Shown: positions 26,387 to 36,040, counted from the stretch's first letter. The stretch: 64,000 nt of DNA from Acetobacteraceae bacterium (GCA_003506895.1 DNXO01000073.1:39947-103946), one strand, 5' to 3'. Numbers and translations are program-made. The notes: a model not told the origin generated them from the letters alone.

Positions 26387-26443
26387 CGGTGATGCCTCCG
26401 ATTCGGTGGCGCACAGGCTTCTCACGAAGGGAATTGCACAAAC

Positions 26444-27493
26444 ATGGACGGGATAATCCGCGCGGCTGACGAACACCCGATCCGGTTTGACCTTCTGACT
26501 GAAAACCCCGTCTACAAGCCGTTCCGGTATCCCTGGGCCTATGAGGCATGGCTGACTCAGCAGCGGGTCCATTGGCTGCCCGAGGAAGTTCCGCTCGCCG
26601 ATGACGTGAAAGACTGGCACCGCAACCTGACGGATGGGGAGCGGAACCTGCTGACCCAGATTTTCCGCTTTTTCACCCAGGCGGATGTCGAGGTGAACAA
26701 TTGCTACATGAAGCAATACAGTCAGGTGTTCAAACCCACCGAAGTGCTGATGATGCTGTCGGCGTTCTCCAACATCGAGACGGTGCATATCGCGGCCTAC
26801 AGCCATCTGCTCGATACCATCGGCATGCCGGAGATCGAGTACACCGCCTTCCTCAAATACAAGGAGATGAAGGACAAATACGATTATATGCACGGATTCT
26901 CGGTCGAGAATCGGTTCGAAATCGCCAAGACGCTGGCCGCGTTCGGCGCCTTCACCGAGGGCTTGCAGTTGTTCGCCTCGTTCGCGATCCTGCTGAACTT
27001 TCCGCGGTTCGGCAAAATGAAGGGGATGGGCCAGATCGTCACATGGTCGGTGCGCGACGAGAGCCTGCACTGCCAGTCGGTCATCAAGCTGTTTCGGACT
27101 TTCATCCAGGAAAATCCCGAACTGTGGACCGAGGATTTGCGCCGGGAGATCTATCTCACCTGTGCGACCATCGTGTCACATGAGGATGCGTTCATCGATC
27201 TCGCCTTCGAGCAAGGGCCGGTGGAAGGCCTGACCCCGCGTGAGGTGAAACAATACATCCGCTTCATCGCCGATCGCCGGCTGATCGAACTCGGGCTTAG
27301 CGAACTGTTTCACGTCGCCAAGAATCCGCTGCCATGGCTGGATGAGATGCTGAACGCCGTGGAGCACGCCAACTTCTTTGAGAATCGGGCAACCGAATAC
27401 AGCAAGGCATCGACTGCCGGGTCCTGGGAAGATGCGTTCGCCGATTCGCCATCGCCCCGCGGCCCATACCCTGAATTGTCGGTTGCCGGCTAA
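26444..27493 (+). CDS. nrdB: class I ribonucleotide reductase, beta subunit
   Basis: A 349-residue R2 protein, which carries the diiron centre and tyrosyl radical for making deoxyribonucleotides. Iron ligands appear as Asp81 (TQADVEVN), Glu112 and His115 in the ExxHxxxY motif with radical Tyr119 (IETVHIAAYS), and a second Glu-x-x-His in RDESLHCQ. The ATG at 26444 gives MDGIIRAADE, with AAGGGA upstream. The large subunit is not in the window. Candidate NrdR boxes in the promoter fit repression by NrdR. Confidence 0.96.
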   Translation: MDGIIRAADEHPIRFDLLTENPVYKPFRYPWAYEAWLTQQRVHWLPEEVPLADDVKDWHRNLTDGERNLLTQIFRFFTQADVEVNNCYMKQYSQVFKPTEVLMMLSAFSNIETVHIAAYSHLLDTIGMPEIEYTAFLKYKEMKDKYDYMHGFSVENRFEIAKTLAAFGAFTEGLQLFASFAILLNFPRFGKMKGMGQIVTWSVRDESLHCQSVIKLFRTFIQENPELWTEDLRREIYLTCATIVSHEDAFIDLAFEQGPVEGLTPREVKQYIRFIADRRLIELGLSELFHVAKNPLPWLDEMLNAVEHANFFENRATEYSKASTAGSWEDAFADSPSPRGPYPELSVAG

Positions 27494-27733
27494 CCGCAAG
27501 GCCGCTGAGTGCTGGTCACCATCCCTGTTCTGAGATAATCTGGCAATTAGGATGGTTATTGCATCACGTAAGCCACGAAAATGAGGCTGCTCGGCATTTT
27601 TGATGATATTCACGCTGGCGTTAACGATTTTTTCACGGGCTTGATGTTTCCATGTGCATGAATCTTACCGTGCTCGGGGTCACTCCGGGCAGTAGATCGG
27701 GATCATGAATGCTCGTGCGAGGAGGGTGCGATT

Positions 27734-28060
27734 TTGCACCAGTTGGAGGCTTCGATGGTGAGTACCATCATGTCAGGGGTGGCGGTGAGCCAGACTGAGG
27801 ACGAACCTAGCCGTGAGGCCGGAACTGCCGGTGCGCCCCGATATAGCCGGCGCCTTTCGGATAAGATCCTGATCGCGTTCCATCACGCCTGCGACCAGGC
27901 GGACTTCGAGGTCGCGGAACAGCTTCTCCATATTCTGGAGATGATGCTGACCCGTCGTCCGTTGACTCCAGATGGTACCCGCCGGCGCAACATGGAAAGC
28001 CTCGTGGCGGCCCATGAGCGACTGTGGCACCTGCGGCATCCGAACTCGGACCATCTCTGA
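27734..28060 (+). CDS. conserved hypothetical protein, 108 aa (TTG start)
   Basis: A 108-residue protein with a helical, TPR-like core (SDKILIAFHHACDQADFEVAEQLLHILEMML) followed by RRRNMESLVAAHERLWHLRHP. I recall similar proteins in Rhodospirillales but no function. AGGAGGG at 27720-27726 lies seven bases from the TTG at 27734. A second site, GGAG at 27745-27748, would serve an ATG at 27755, so either start is possible. The 240-bp gap upstream is AT-richer than its surroundings and holds no other gene. Confidence 0.7.
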   Translation: MHQLEASMVSTIMSGVAVSQTEDEPSREAGTAGAPRYSRRLSDKILIAFHHACDQADFEVAEQLLHILEMMLTRRPLTPDGTRRRNMESLVAAHERLWHLRHPNSDHL

Positions 28061-28130
28061 TCCGTTCAGGTTGGTGCGGGATCGCGGTCGGTTCGGGTGC
28101 GGCCGTCGCCCTGGTGAGTGGTCCCCGGGC

Positions 28131-28859
28131 TTAGTGGTCTAATGGCAGGACGGCAGCGTCACACAGGATTGCCTGCGTTTCCCCGGTAAACGACCCGTCG
28201 GGCTGGTGCAGGACAAGGCCTGGCAGCACCCGCATCAGACCACGGCCGTCTTTAATGCCGCGCAACAGGGCCAGTTTGGCGGGCCGGCCAATCCTTGGCC
28301 ATAGCGGGAAGATCGCAGCGCACGGGCTGTGCGAATCGGCCATCGCCGTCAGGCATCTTGGAATCAGCCACGCAGGCACGATCAAGGTCAGGCTGCCCCG
28401 TCGCCGCAGCAGGCCGCTCATCCGGCCAATCCAGACGTCGATCAGCGCCTGCGACCCACGTTTGGCCAGCTCGCGGCTGGCTTCGGGCGAGACCGACCCA
28501 TCGGGCGGGTGATACGGCGGATTAGCGATCGCGTGGTCGAACGTCCGGGGCAGGGGCGCCGACGCGATGTCGCCGGTCACGATGTCGATGCCGCCGAACC
28601 CATTACGTTGCGCATTGCTCATGGCGATCGCGGACATCGTCGGGTTCACCTCGACACCGACGGCGCGGACGCCCGGAACGCGATGGCTCAGGCAAAGCAG
28701 GCCCGCGCCCGCACCGGTGCCGGCCTCAAGGACAAGCTCACCTGTTCGGACGGAAACCGAGGCGGCGAGCAGGACAGGTTCGATTCCGCTGCGGAAGCCC
28801 TGTGCCGGCTGTCGGTACAGAACTCGGCCGCCGAGGAGGTGTCCGTCGGTCGTCACCAT
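28131..28859 (-). CDS. tRNA1(Val) (adenine-N6)-methyltransferase-like protein
   Basis: A 242-residue class I SAM-dependent methyltransferase. The SAM-binding loop is VLEAGTGAGAGLLCLSHR, and the adenine-N6 catalytic motif NPPY is at residues 113-116 (IANPPYHPPDG). This matches the TrmN6/YfiC family, which methylates A37 of tRNA1(Val); an rRNA or other target is possible. It begins inside the last codons of the DUF2007 gene, so the two are coupled, and together they are divergent from the polyprenyl synthase gene. Confidence 0.87.
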   Translation of the reverse strand: MVTTDGHLLGGRVLYRQPAQGFRSGIEPVLLAASVSVRTGELVLEAGTGAGAGLLCLSHRVPGVRAVGVEVNPTMSAIAMSNAQRNGFGGIDIVTGDIASAPLPRTFDHAIANPPYHPPDGSVSPEASRELAKRGSQALIDVWIGRMSGLLRRRGSLTLIVPAWLIPRCLTAMADSHSPCAAIFPLWPRIGRPAKLALLRGIKDGRGLMRVLPGLVLHQPDGSFTGETQAILCDAAVLPLDH

Positions 28860-29059
28860 TCGCCGGCGTCGCGCAGCAGCCGTTCCGCTTTGGGGAAATC
28901 GTCGGTGCTGACGACCAGCCGGCGGGGAATCGCGCCCGCGCTGCCTTCCAGCACGCTGGTATGCCCGTCGAGCAGGGTCGCCTCGATTCCCGCATCCGCC
29001 AGCAAGGCGGTCAAAAACGACAGCCGGATCATATTATTTGAGGTCGCCACGACACGCAT
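28853..29059 (-). CDS. DUF2007 domain protein, 68 aa
   Basis: A short protein matching DUF2007 (a PII-like signalling fold). It has N-terminal MRVVATSNNMIRLSFLTALLADAGIEA and C-terminal RLVVSTDDFPKAERLLRDAGEW, both typical. The family is thought to bind small ligands or partners but has no assigned role. It is first in a two-gene reverse unit with the methyltransferase (7-base overlap). The 213-bp gap to the polyprenyl synthase should hold promoters for both directions. Confidence 0.87.
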   Translation of the reverse strand: MRVVATSNNMIRLSFLTALLADAGIEATLLDGHTSVLEGSAGAIPRRLVVSTDDFPKAERLLRDAGEW

Positions 29060-29272
29060 GAAGCGATCGTGAGCCGGATGATGCCGCGGCGCAACCGGGT
29101 TTTGCCGCCGCGACCGGTGGGTATGGTGGGCTGTCTCATTGATTTCACAAGGCTATCGGCAATTTTCTGACGCCGGAGCGGGATCACGGTGGTCCCAACC
29201 AATTCCAAGGCCAGCCAGACGGTCGTGTTTCGGCCGCCGATGTCGGCTTGACCCCCCCGGATACCCACCGAT

Positions 29273-30367
29273 ATGAAGCGGGTTCCTTATGCAAGTCGGG
29301 AGAACCAGTTGGGCGGCGTCGCCAGTCCCCTTGAGTTAGATGTGGCGCTCGTGTCCGGTTCGTCGGCACATAGCGGCGAAGACGCGTTGTCGGCCTTGGT
29401 CAGCCTTGTCGAGGCCGACCTGGAAGCCTGCAACCGGGTCATCGTCAGCCGTATGGATAGCCCCGTCGCCCTGATCCCACAGCTTGCCGCCCATATCGTG
29501 GCGGCTGGGGGAAAGCGCCTGCGTCCGTTGCTGACGCTGGCGGCCGCGCATCTGTGCGGCTATCCGGGGCCGGAAGGCGGTTCGCGGCACGTCGATCTCG
29601 CGGCGTGCGTGGAATTCATCCATACTGCCACGCTGCTGCACGACGACGTCGTCGACGAAAGCCAGCTTCGCCGCGGCCTGGCATCGGCCAACGCCGTGTT
29701 CGGCAACAAGGCATCGGTGCTGGTCGGGGACTTCCTGTTCGCCCGATCGTTCCAGTTGATGGTCGATGATGGGTCGCTGAAGGTCCTGGCGATTCTGTCG
29801 AAGGCCGCCGCAACGATCGCCGAGGGCGAGGTTCTGCAGCTCGTCACGCAGAACGACCTTACCACCACCGAATCCCGATACCTCGAAGTCATCGAGGGCA
29901 AGACCGCCGCCTTGTTCGCCGCCGCTTGTCAGATTGGTGCGGTTGTCGCGAATCGGCCCGATCGCGAGGAAGCCGCTCTGGCGGAATACGGTATGAAGCT
30001 GGGCATAGCCTTCCAACTGGTGGACGATGCGCTGGACTACGTCGCCGATCAGGCCACCCTGGGTAAGACGGTCGGTGACGATTTCCGCGAGGGCAAGATC
30101 ACGCTGCCGGTTTTGACGGCCTACCTGGCGGGCGACGAAGCTGAAAAATCCTTCTGGCGCCGCACGGTCGAGGATTTGGAACAGACGGATGCCGACCTTG
30201 ATCGCGCCATGACCCTGATCGCCGACCATGGCGCCATCCGGGTCACGCTGGATCGCGCCCAGTGCTTCGTGCAAGAGGCGAAACAGGCGCTGACGGTGTT
30301 CGCCGACAGCTCGGTGCGCCGAGCATTGTGTGGCGTTGCCGACTATACCGTCCAGCGATTGCGATAG
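29273..30367 (+). CDS. polyprenyl diphosphate synthase
   Basis: A 364-residue trans-prenyltransferase. The two aspartate-rich motifs are DDVVDES-type at residue 124 (LLHDDVVDE) and LVDDALDYV near 250. AGGKRLRPLLTLAA binds substrate. It extends farnesyl or geranyl diphosphate to the octa- or decaprenyl chain of ubiquinone. The first 40 residues are not conserved-looking and no ribosome-binding site precedes the ATG at 29273, so translation may begin further in. The divergent DUF2007/methyltransferase neighbours are usual for this gene in related bacteria. Confidence 0.92.
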   Translation: MKRVPYASRENQLGGVASPLELDVALVSGSSAHSGEDALSALVSLVEADLEACNRVIVSRMDSPVALIPQLAAHIVAAGGKRLRPLLTLAAAHLCGYPGPEGGSRHVDLAACVEFIHTATLLHDDVVDESQLRRGLASANAVFGNKASVLVGDFLFARSFQLMVDDGSLKVLAILSKAAATIAEGEVLQLVTQNDLTTTESRYLEVIEGKTAALFAAACQIGAVVANRPDREEAALAEYGMKLGIAFQLVDDALDYVADQATLGKTVGDDFREGKITLPVLTAYLAGDEAEKSFWRRTVEDLEQTDADLDRAMTLIADHGAIRVTLDRAQCFVQEAKQALTVFADSSVRRALCGVADYTVQRLR

Positions 30368-30493
30368 TTTGGCAACGCAAGCGGTCGAATAACGCCGTCA
30401 AGGATATCCGGCTGACCGAAAAGCCGCGCTGTTATGGCACGGCCGTGATGCACGTGGCACAATGCGGCATACAGTATCGCGGTCGCGAAATCA

Positions 30494-32551
30494 GTGGTTA
30501 AACGCGTCAAGAATCGAGGCAAGCCCGTTTCCAAAGGCAAGCCGCCCCCTCGGCCGCCCGCCCGTGGCCTAGGTATTCGATTACCAGAAACAGCCATCGT
30601 CCAGATCACCGGCACCGACCGGGACGGCGACGCGATCGCGCGTCCCGTGGACTGGGAGCGTTCGGCCGGACAGCCGCCGCTGATCATCATGCAGCCGGAA
30701 CGGGACGGGGCGCCCGCCCTGGCCCCCGGAGAGCGGGTGTTGGTTCGGCTAAAGCCCATGGGCCCCGGCCGATACGATGCCCGCACGTTGCGTCGTGTCA
30801 GCGAGACTCCCGGTCGTATCCTGGGCGTGTTCAAGCGGGTGCGTACCGAAAACCGGATCGTGCCGACCGACCGCCGGTCGAAGGCCGAATGGCTCGTGCC
30901 GCTGGGTCACGACAGGGGGGCCGAACCCGATGAGATCGTGCTGGCCGAACCCGTCGCCCAGCATCAGCATCTGGGCCTGAAGCCGGCCCGCGTTCTGGAG
31001 CGGCTGGGTAAGCTGGGTGATGCCCGTTCGATCAGCCTGATCGCGATCCATACCCACGATATCCCGCAGACGTTTCCCGACGCCGCACTGGACGAGGCGC
31101 AGAAGGCGCGCGGTGTCAAACTGGGCGGTCGAACCGATCTGCGCGATGTGCCGCTGATCACCATCGATGGCGCCGACGCACGCGACTTCGACGATGCCGT
31201 GTTCGCGGAACCTGACCCGGATGCGCCCGGCGGGTTCCGTCTGATCGTCGCCATCGCCGATGTCGCGTATTATGTGAAGCCCGGTTCGGCACTGGATCAT
31301 TCCGCGGGCATTCGGGGCAACAGCGTGTACTTCCCCGACCGGGTGGTGCCGATGCTGCCCGAGGCGTTGTCAAACGGCTGGTGCAGCCTGCGTCCGAATG
31401 AAGACCGTGGTTGCCTGTTCGTCGAAATGCGCGTGGACCGTTCCGGCCGCAAGACCGATCATCGTTTCGGGCGCGGGTTGATGCGCAGCGCCGCCCGCAT
31501 GACGTATGAAGAAGTGCAGGCGGCCGAGGACGCGCACGAAGACATCGCTGGCCTACCGTTGGTTCACCTCTACGCCGCCTATCGCGCACTGCTGGCCGCG
31601 AGGTTGGAGCGTGGGACGCTTGACCTAGACCTGCCGGAACGAAAGGTCGTGCTAGACGACGAGGGGCATGTGACCAGCGTCGCGCCCCGGCCTCGGTTGG
31701 ACAGTCATCGGCTGATCGAAGAATTCATGGTGCTGGCGAATGTCGCCGCGGCCGAGGAACTGGAACGGCTGCATAAACCGTGCATGTATCGTGTCCACGC
31801 GCCGCCGTCGGACGAAAAGCTCGATGCCCTGCGCGGCTTTTTGTCCACGCTTGGCGTATCGTTGCCGGCAGGAAACCAGCTTCATCCGCGGGACTTCGAC
31901 CGGGTGCTTCGGCGCTACGCCGACACGCCCGAATCGCAACTGATCAGCGAGGTGATGTTGCGCAGCCAGTCGCAAGCGGCCTACAGCCCCGACAATATTG
32001 GTCATTTTGGCCTCGCACTGCCGCGCTATGCCCACTTCACGAGCCCGATCCGCCGCTACGCCGATCTGCTGGTCCACCGCGCCCTTATCAAAGGCCTGAA
32101 GCTCGGGCGCGACGGCATTTCCGACGACCAGGTCTCGATATTTCCAGAGATTGGCGATAGGATTACCGAGACGGAGCGGCGGGCCCAGCAGGCCGAACGC
32201 GATGCTATCGATCGCTATCTGACCGCCTTTATGTCGGCCAGGATCGGCGCGCGTTTCGCCGGACGCATATCAGGTGTGACACGTTTCGGCCTGTTCGTGA
32301 CTGTTACAGAGACAGGTGCCACGGGTATTGTCCCATTCGCGACCTTACCGGACGATTATTGGCAATATGATGAGCGAGAGCAGACCCTGACCGGCCGTCG
32401 CACGCAAAAGGTGTTTCGCTTGGCACAGGAAGTGGACGTACTGTTGTCCGAGGCCAATCCGGTGACCGGCGGCATGGCCTTCCATGTGCTGGAAAGCGAC
32501 ACTGGGCCCGCGCGCGCCGCTCCTTCGGGGAAGCGGTCCCGTCGGCGGTGA
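30494..32551 (+). CDS. rnr: ribonuclease R, without the usual N-terminal helix-turn-helix
   Basis: A 685-residue RNase R/RNase II exoribonuclease, which degrades structured RNA 3' to 5'. Two cold-shock-like OB regions (LPETAIVQITGTDRDGDAIARP and GRILGVFKRVRTENRIVP) precede the RNB domain with catalytic acids in TIDGADARDFDDAV. A C-terminal S1 domain (RISGVTRFGLFVTV) and a basic tail (SGKRSRRR) follow. The family is usually 750-810 residues and starts with a helix-turn-helix of about 80 residues that is absent here. The start at 30494 is a GTG without a clear ribosome-binding site. The stop overlaps the protease start. Confidence 0.92.
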   Translation: MVKRVKNRGKPVSKGKPPPRPPARGLGIRLPETAIVQITGTDRDGDAIARPVDWERSAGQPPLIIMQPERDGAPALAPGERVLVRLKPMGPGRYDARTLRRVSETPGRILGVFKRVRTENRIVPTDRRSKAEWLVPLGHDRGAEPDEIVLAEPVAQHQHLGLKPARVLERLGKLGDARSISLIAIHTHDIPQTFPDAALDEAQKARGVKLGGRTDLRDVPLITIDGADARDFDDAVFAEPDPDAPGGFRLIVAIADVAYYVKPGSALDHSAGIRGNSVYFPDRVVPMLPEALSNGWCSLRPNEDRGCLFVEMRVDRSGRKTDHRFGRGLMRSAARMTYEEVQAAEDAHEDIAGLPLVHLYAAYRALLAARLERGTLDLDLPERKVVLDDEGHVTSVAPRPRLDSHRLIEEFMVLANVAAAEELERLHKPCMYRVHAPPSDEKLDALRGFLSTLGVSLPAGNQLHPRDFDRVLRRYADTPESQLISEVMLRSQSQAAYSPDNIGHFGLALPRYAHFTSPIRRYADLLVHRALIKGLKLGRDGISDDQVSIFPEIGDRITETERRAQQAERDAIDRYLTAFMSARIGARFAGRISGVTRFGLFVTVTETGATGIVPFATLPDDYWQYDEREQTLTGRRTQKVFRLAQEVDVLLSEANPVTGGMAFHVLESDTGPARAAPSGKRSRRR

Positions 32552-34065
32552 TCCGGATCAGTCTCTTTCTGGTGCTTTTTGTCATCGGCCGTGCCCAGGC
32601 AGAGACGCAATTTGGCGGCCGATTCGATCAAGAGCGGCTGACCGCCGTTTATACCGAGGCGTTGACGTTTATCGCACCCCGGATCCTCGAACCGGTTCCC
32701 GTGCGGCGGCTGACGATCTGGGGGCTGCAGGGACTTACGGCCCTGGATGCGAATATGCGCGTCGTCGCCAATGACGCGCGGGTGCAGTTGTTCCGTCAGG
32801 ATCAGATGGTATCTGATATCGTGGCGCCGAAGGACAACACCCCAACGGCCTGGGCCAAGCTCGCCGCCGCGATCACGGCCGACTGCATGCCGGTCTCGGC
32901 GCCAATACGGCGTGTGGGTACCCAGGGAATCATCCAGGGCTTCTTCGACCAGATGTTTGGCCGGCTCGACCCCTATTCGCGTTACGTCCCTCCGGTCGAG
33001 GCAAGCGAGGACCGAGCTCGGCGTGGTGGCCGGGCAGGCCTTGGGATCACCGTTGGGCAAAAGGGCGCGCTGATCGAAGTGCGGTCGGTCGTGCGGGACA
33101 GTCCGGCGGCGATCGCCGGGGTCCGACAGGGGGATATCCTGGCGGCGGTCGATGGTCAGCGAACCCAGGACCAGGACCCTGTCACGATCTCGGCTTTGCT
33201 GGCGGGTGCCGAAGGGTCGCCGGTGACGCTGTCCTGGCGCGGCCGTGATGGACGGACCCGGGATGCCCAGGTTGTGCGGGTGATGGTGCCGCCGGAAACC
33301 GTGTTCGCGCAGCGCTTCGAGGACGTGCTGGTCCTGCGGATCAGCAGCTTCAGCAACAGCACCGCCTCCCATCTTGCCTTGTCGGTTCAGGATGCTTTGT
33401 CCGAGCCGCATCCGGTGGACGGAATCGTGCTGGATTTGCGCGACAACCGCGGCGGGCTGTTGCGTCAGGCGGTGACGGCCGCGGACGCGTTTCTGCCGGC
33501 CGGACTGGTGGCGACGACAATCGGACGTGACCCCGATTCGATGAATGTATGGCGCTCCACCGAGGGCGAACTGGCCGAGAATGTGCCGCTGGTGATCCTG
33601 GTCGATGGCCGGACTGCCAGTGCCGCGGAAATCCTCGCGGCCGCCTTGGCGGATCGCGGCCGAGCGGTGGTGGTGGGAAGCGAGACGGTGGGGAAGGGGA
33701 TGGTGCAGACCATCGATCCGCTGCCGGACGGCGGCGAGTTGTTCGTAACCTGGAGCCAAACGCTGGCCCCGTTGGGATGGCCCATCCAGGGGCTCGGGGT
33801 GCTGCCGCAAGTCTGCACCAGCCTGGGTCAGGACGCGTTGAACCGCCAGTTGGCGTCGCTGTCCACCGGATTTCAGCCGATGGCGGACTCGATCCGGCGC
33901 TCCCGCGCGGCCCGTTTGCCAGTCCGGGCGTCGGAGGTGCTGGAGATCAGGGCTCCTTGTCCGGCTTCCGAGGGCCGAACGGCGGACCTGGAGGCCGCGC
34001 GGTTGCTGATTTCCAACCCGGCGGCTTACGCGGCGGCGCTTTTGCCGCCTATGGTGGACCGGTAG
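32548..34065 (+). CDS. S41 family C-terminal processing peptidase
   Basis: A 505-residue protease with a signal-like N-terminus (ISLFLVLFVIGRAQAE), so it acts in the periplasm. A PDZ domain is centred on VRQGDILAAVDGQR. The catalytic dyad is Ser in GRTASAAEI and Lys in VGKGMVQT, as in CtpA/Prc peptidases that trim proteins from the C-terminus. GTG at 32548 overlaps the RNase R stop (GTGA), so the two genes are coupled. A role in envelope protein turnover is likely; the substrate is unknown. Confidence 0.9.
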   Translation: MIRISLFLVLFVIGRAQAETQFGGRFDQERLTAVYTEALTFIAPRILEPVPVRRLTIWGLQGLTALDANMRVVANDARVQLFRQDQMVSDIVAPKDNTPTAWAKLAAAITADCMPVSAPIRRVGTQGIIQGFFDQMFGRLDPYSRYVPPVEASEDRARRGGRAGLGITVGQKGALIEVRSVVRDSPAAIAGVRQGDILAAVDGQRTQDQDPVTISALLAGAEGSPVTLSWRGRDGRTRDAQVVRVMVPPETVFAQRFEDVLVLRISSFSNSTASHLALSVQDALSEPHPVDGIVLDLRDNRGGLLRQAVTAADAFLPAGLVATTIGRDPDSMNVWRSTEGELAENVPLVILVDGRTASAAEILAAALADRGRAVVVGSETVGKGMVQTIDPLPDGGELFVTWSQTLAPLGWPIQGLGVLPQVCTSLGQDALNRQLASLSTGFQPMADSIRRSRAARLPVRASEVLEIRAPCPASEGRTADLEAARLLISNPAAYAAALLPPMVDR

Positions 34066-34093
34066 GCAACAGGCACCATAAACGGAGGAAACA

Positions 34094-35101
34094 ATGGCAG
34101 ACGCGGCAAAACCCCTGCTTGCGCTGGCGATAGGCGATCCCGCGGGGGTCGGGCCTGAACTAGCGGCGAAACTGATCGCCGACAGCCAGGTCCGCGCCGC
34201 GGCCAATCTGGTCGTGATCGGCGACGCCCGCGTGCTGCGAAGGGGTGCCGAGGTCGCCGGCGTCGCGGTCGATTTGCCTGTTGTGACCTCCTCCGACGCG
34301 CTGCGACCGGACCGAAGCGTGCTGATGGACCTTGGGCACCTTGATCCCGCCACGATCAAGCTCGGTGTCGCGGTGAAGGCCGGCGGCCAGTTCGCGCTGG
34401 AGAATTTTCGTACCGGACTGAGGCTTGCCGCGGCCGGCACGGTCGGCGGGGTTTGCTTCACCCCCTTCAACAAGGCGGCGATGCGGATGGCGCACCCGTC
34501 CTATGACGATGAAATCGGCTTTGTCGCTGGCGTGCTGGACATCCACACCCCCGCCAGTGAATTCAACATCCTGGAAGGGCTGTGGAATGCGCGCGTGACC
34601 TCGCATGTGCCATTGTCGGCCGTGGCGGGGCTTGTCACCCGAGAGCGGGTGCTGCGCAGCCTGGTTCTGACATATGAATCGCTTAGGAATGCCGGGATCG
34701 ACGAGCCGCGGATCGGTGTTGCCGCATTGAATCCTCATGCCGGAGACGGCGGTAATTTCGGGCACGAGGATGATGATGAGATTGCCCCCGCGGTCGCCGA
34801 TGCCAAGGCGCGCGGGATTGGCGCCATCGGCCCGTATCCGCCTGACACGGTGTTCGTCCGGGCGACCAAGGGTGAGTTCGACGCGGTGCTGACGATGTAT
34901 CACGACCAGGGGCAGATCGCGATGAAGCTGATCGGCTTCGATCGCGGCGTGACATTGATCGGCGGCTTTCCGTTCCCGATCTGCACGCCCGCGCACGGTT
35001 CGGCGTATGACATCGCCGGCAAGGGTATTGCCAATCTGGGCGCGAGCCGGGCCGCTTTGCTCATTGCGGCGAGGGCCGCGGTTCGGCAGGCGCAACGATA
35101 A
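34094..35101 (+). CDS. PdxA family 4-phosphate dehydrogenase (PdxA or catabolic PdxA2)
   Basis: A 335-residue member of the PdxA family. AIGDPAGVGPELAAK at the start and MYHDQGQIAMKLIGF with its metal-binding His are diagnostic. PdxA oxidises 4-phosphohydroxy-L-threonine in pyridoxal phosphate synthesis; PdxA2 proteins act on 4-phospho-erythronate or threonate in sugar-acid catabolism. The downstream DapA-like gene, only 12 bases away, suggests the catabolic type. No pdxJ or ksgA neighbour is present. GGAGG lies just before the ATG. Confidence 0.88.
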   Translation: MADAAKPLLALAIGDPAGVGPELAAKLIADSQVRAAANLVVIGDARVLRRGAEVAGVAVDLPVVTSSDALRPDRSVLMDLGHLDPATIKLGVAVKAGGQFALENFRTGLRLAAAGTVGGVCFTPFNKAAMRMAHPSYDDEIGFVAGVLDIHTPASEFNILEGLWNARVTSHVPLSAVAGLVTRERVLRSLVLTYESLRNAGIDEPRIGVAALNPHAGDGGNFGHEDDDEIAPAVADAKARGIGAIGPYPPDTVFVRATKGEFDAVLTMYHDQGQIAMKLIGFDRGVTLIGGFPFPICTPAHGSAYDIAGKGIANLGASRAALLIAARAAVRQAQR

Positions 35102-35113
35102 GGGGGAAGTGAG

Positions 35114-36040
35114 ATGTCCATTGCCAAGGCGCCGATGCGCGGGGTTTTCCCGGTCATGCCAACGGTTTTCGACGAACGTGGCGAGCTGGATCTTCAAGGC
35201 CAGCGCCGGGCCGCGGATTTCATGATCGATGCGGGGTCGGAGGGCTTGTGCATCCTGGCGAACTTCTCGGAGCAGTTCGTGCTGGCCGATGACGAGCGCG
35301 AGCGGATCATGGATGTGGTGATGAACCATGTCGCCGGCCGGGTGCCGGTGATTGTCACGACCACCCATTTCAGCAGCCGGGTCTGTGCCGAACGCAGCCG
35401 CCGGGCGATGGAGGCGGGCGGGGCGATGGTGATGATCATGCCGCCCTACCATGGTGCGACGATCCGCGTGCCGGAGGCTGGGATCCATGGGTTCTTCCAG
35501 GTCGTCTCCGACGCGATCGACATTCCAATCATGATCCAGGACGCGCCGGTGGCTGGGACTCCGCTGTCGGCCGGGTTCCTCGCGCGCATGGCGAAAGAGA
35601 TCGAGCACGTCAGCTACTTCAAGATCGAGGTGCCCCAGGCGGCGGCAAAGCTGCGGGACCTGATCGCGCTGGGCGGGGAACAGATCGTCGGCCCGTGGGA
35701 CGGCGAGGAGGCGATCACGCTGATGGCGGACCTGGAGGCCGGTGCGACCGGAGCGATGACCGGCGGCGGCTATCCCGACGGCATCCGCCAGATCACCGAC
35801 GCCTGGTTCGCCGGCCGGCGGCAGGATGCGGTGGCCGCCTATGAGCGGTGGCTGCCGTTGATCAACTACGAGAACCGGCAGTGCGGACTGGCGGCGTGCA
35901 AGGCGCTGATGAAGGCGGGCGGCGTGATTGCCTCCGACGCCCTGCGGCACCCGATCCCGCCGCTGCGCCCCGAGGCCAGGGATGGGCTGCTGGAAATCGC
36001 ACGGCGGCTGGATGCGATGGTCCTGCGCTGGGGGAAGTAA
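35114..36040 (+). CDS. dihydrodipicolinate synthase/N-acetylneuraminate lyase family protein
   Basis: A 308-residue TIM-barrel aldolase of the DapA/NanA family. The Schiff-base Lys is in SYFKIEVPQAA. The pyruvate carboxylate loop, normally GTTGE, reads LANFSEQF here, so it is not a true lysine-pathway DapA. Family members cleave or form 2-keto acids. It follows the pdxA-like gene by 12 bases with a GGGGGAAG ribosome-binding site, so the two form an operon. The pair points to breakdown of an acid sugar or hydroxy acid. Confidence 0.87.
   Translation: MSIAKAPMRGVFPVMPTVFDERGELDLQGQRRAADFMIDAGSEGLCILANFSEQFVLADDERERIMDVVMNHVAGRVPVIVTTTHFSSRVCAERSRRAMEAGGAMVMIMPPYHGATIRVPEAGIHGFFQVVSDAIDIPIMIQDAPVAGTPLSAGFLARMAKEIEHVSYFKIEVPQAAAKLRDLIALGGEQIVGPWDGEEAITLMADLEAGATGAMTGGGYPDGIRQITDAWFAGRRQDAVAAYERWLPLINYENRQCGLAACKALMKAGGVIASDALRHPIPPLRPEARDGLLEIARRLDAMVLRWGK

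Noticed and set aside
29248..29276. TTGACC-N17-ATATGA promoter for the polyprenyl synthase gene
   Set aside because: The -10 box would overlap the annotated ATG, so it could only work if translation starts further in; the evidence was too weak to list.
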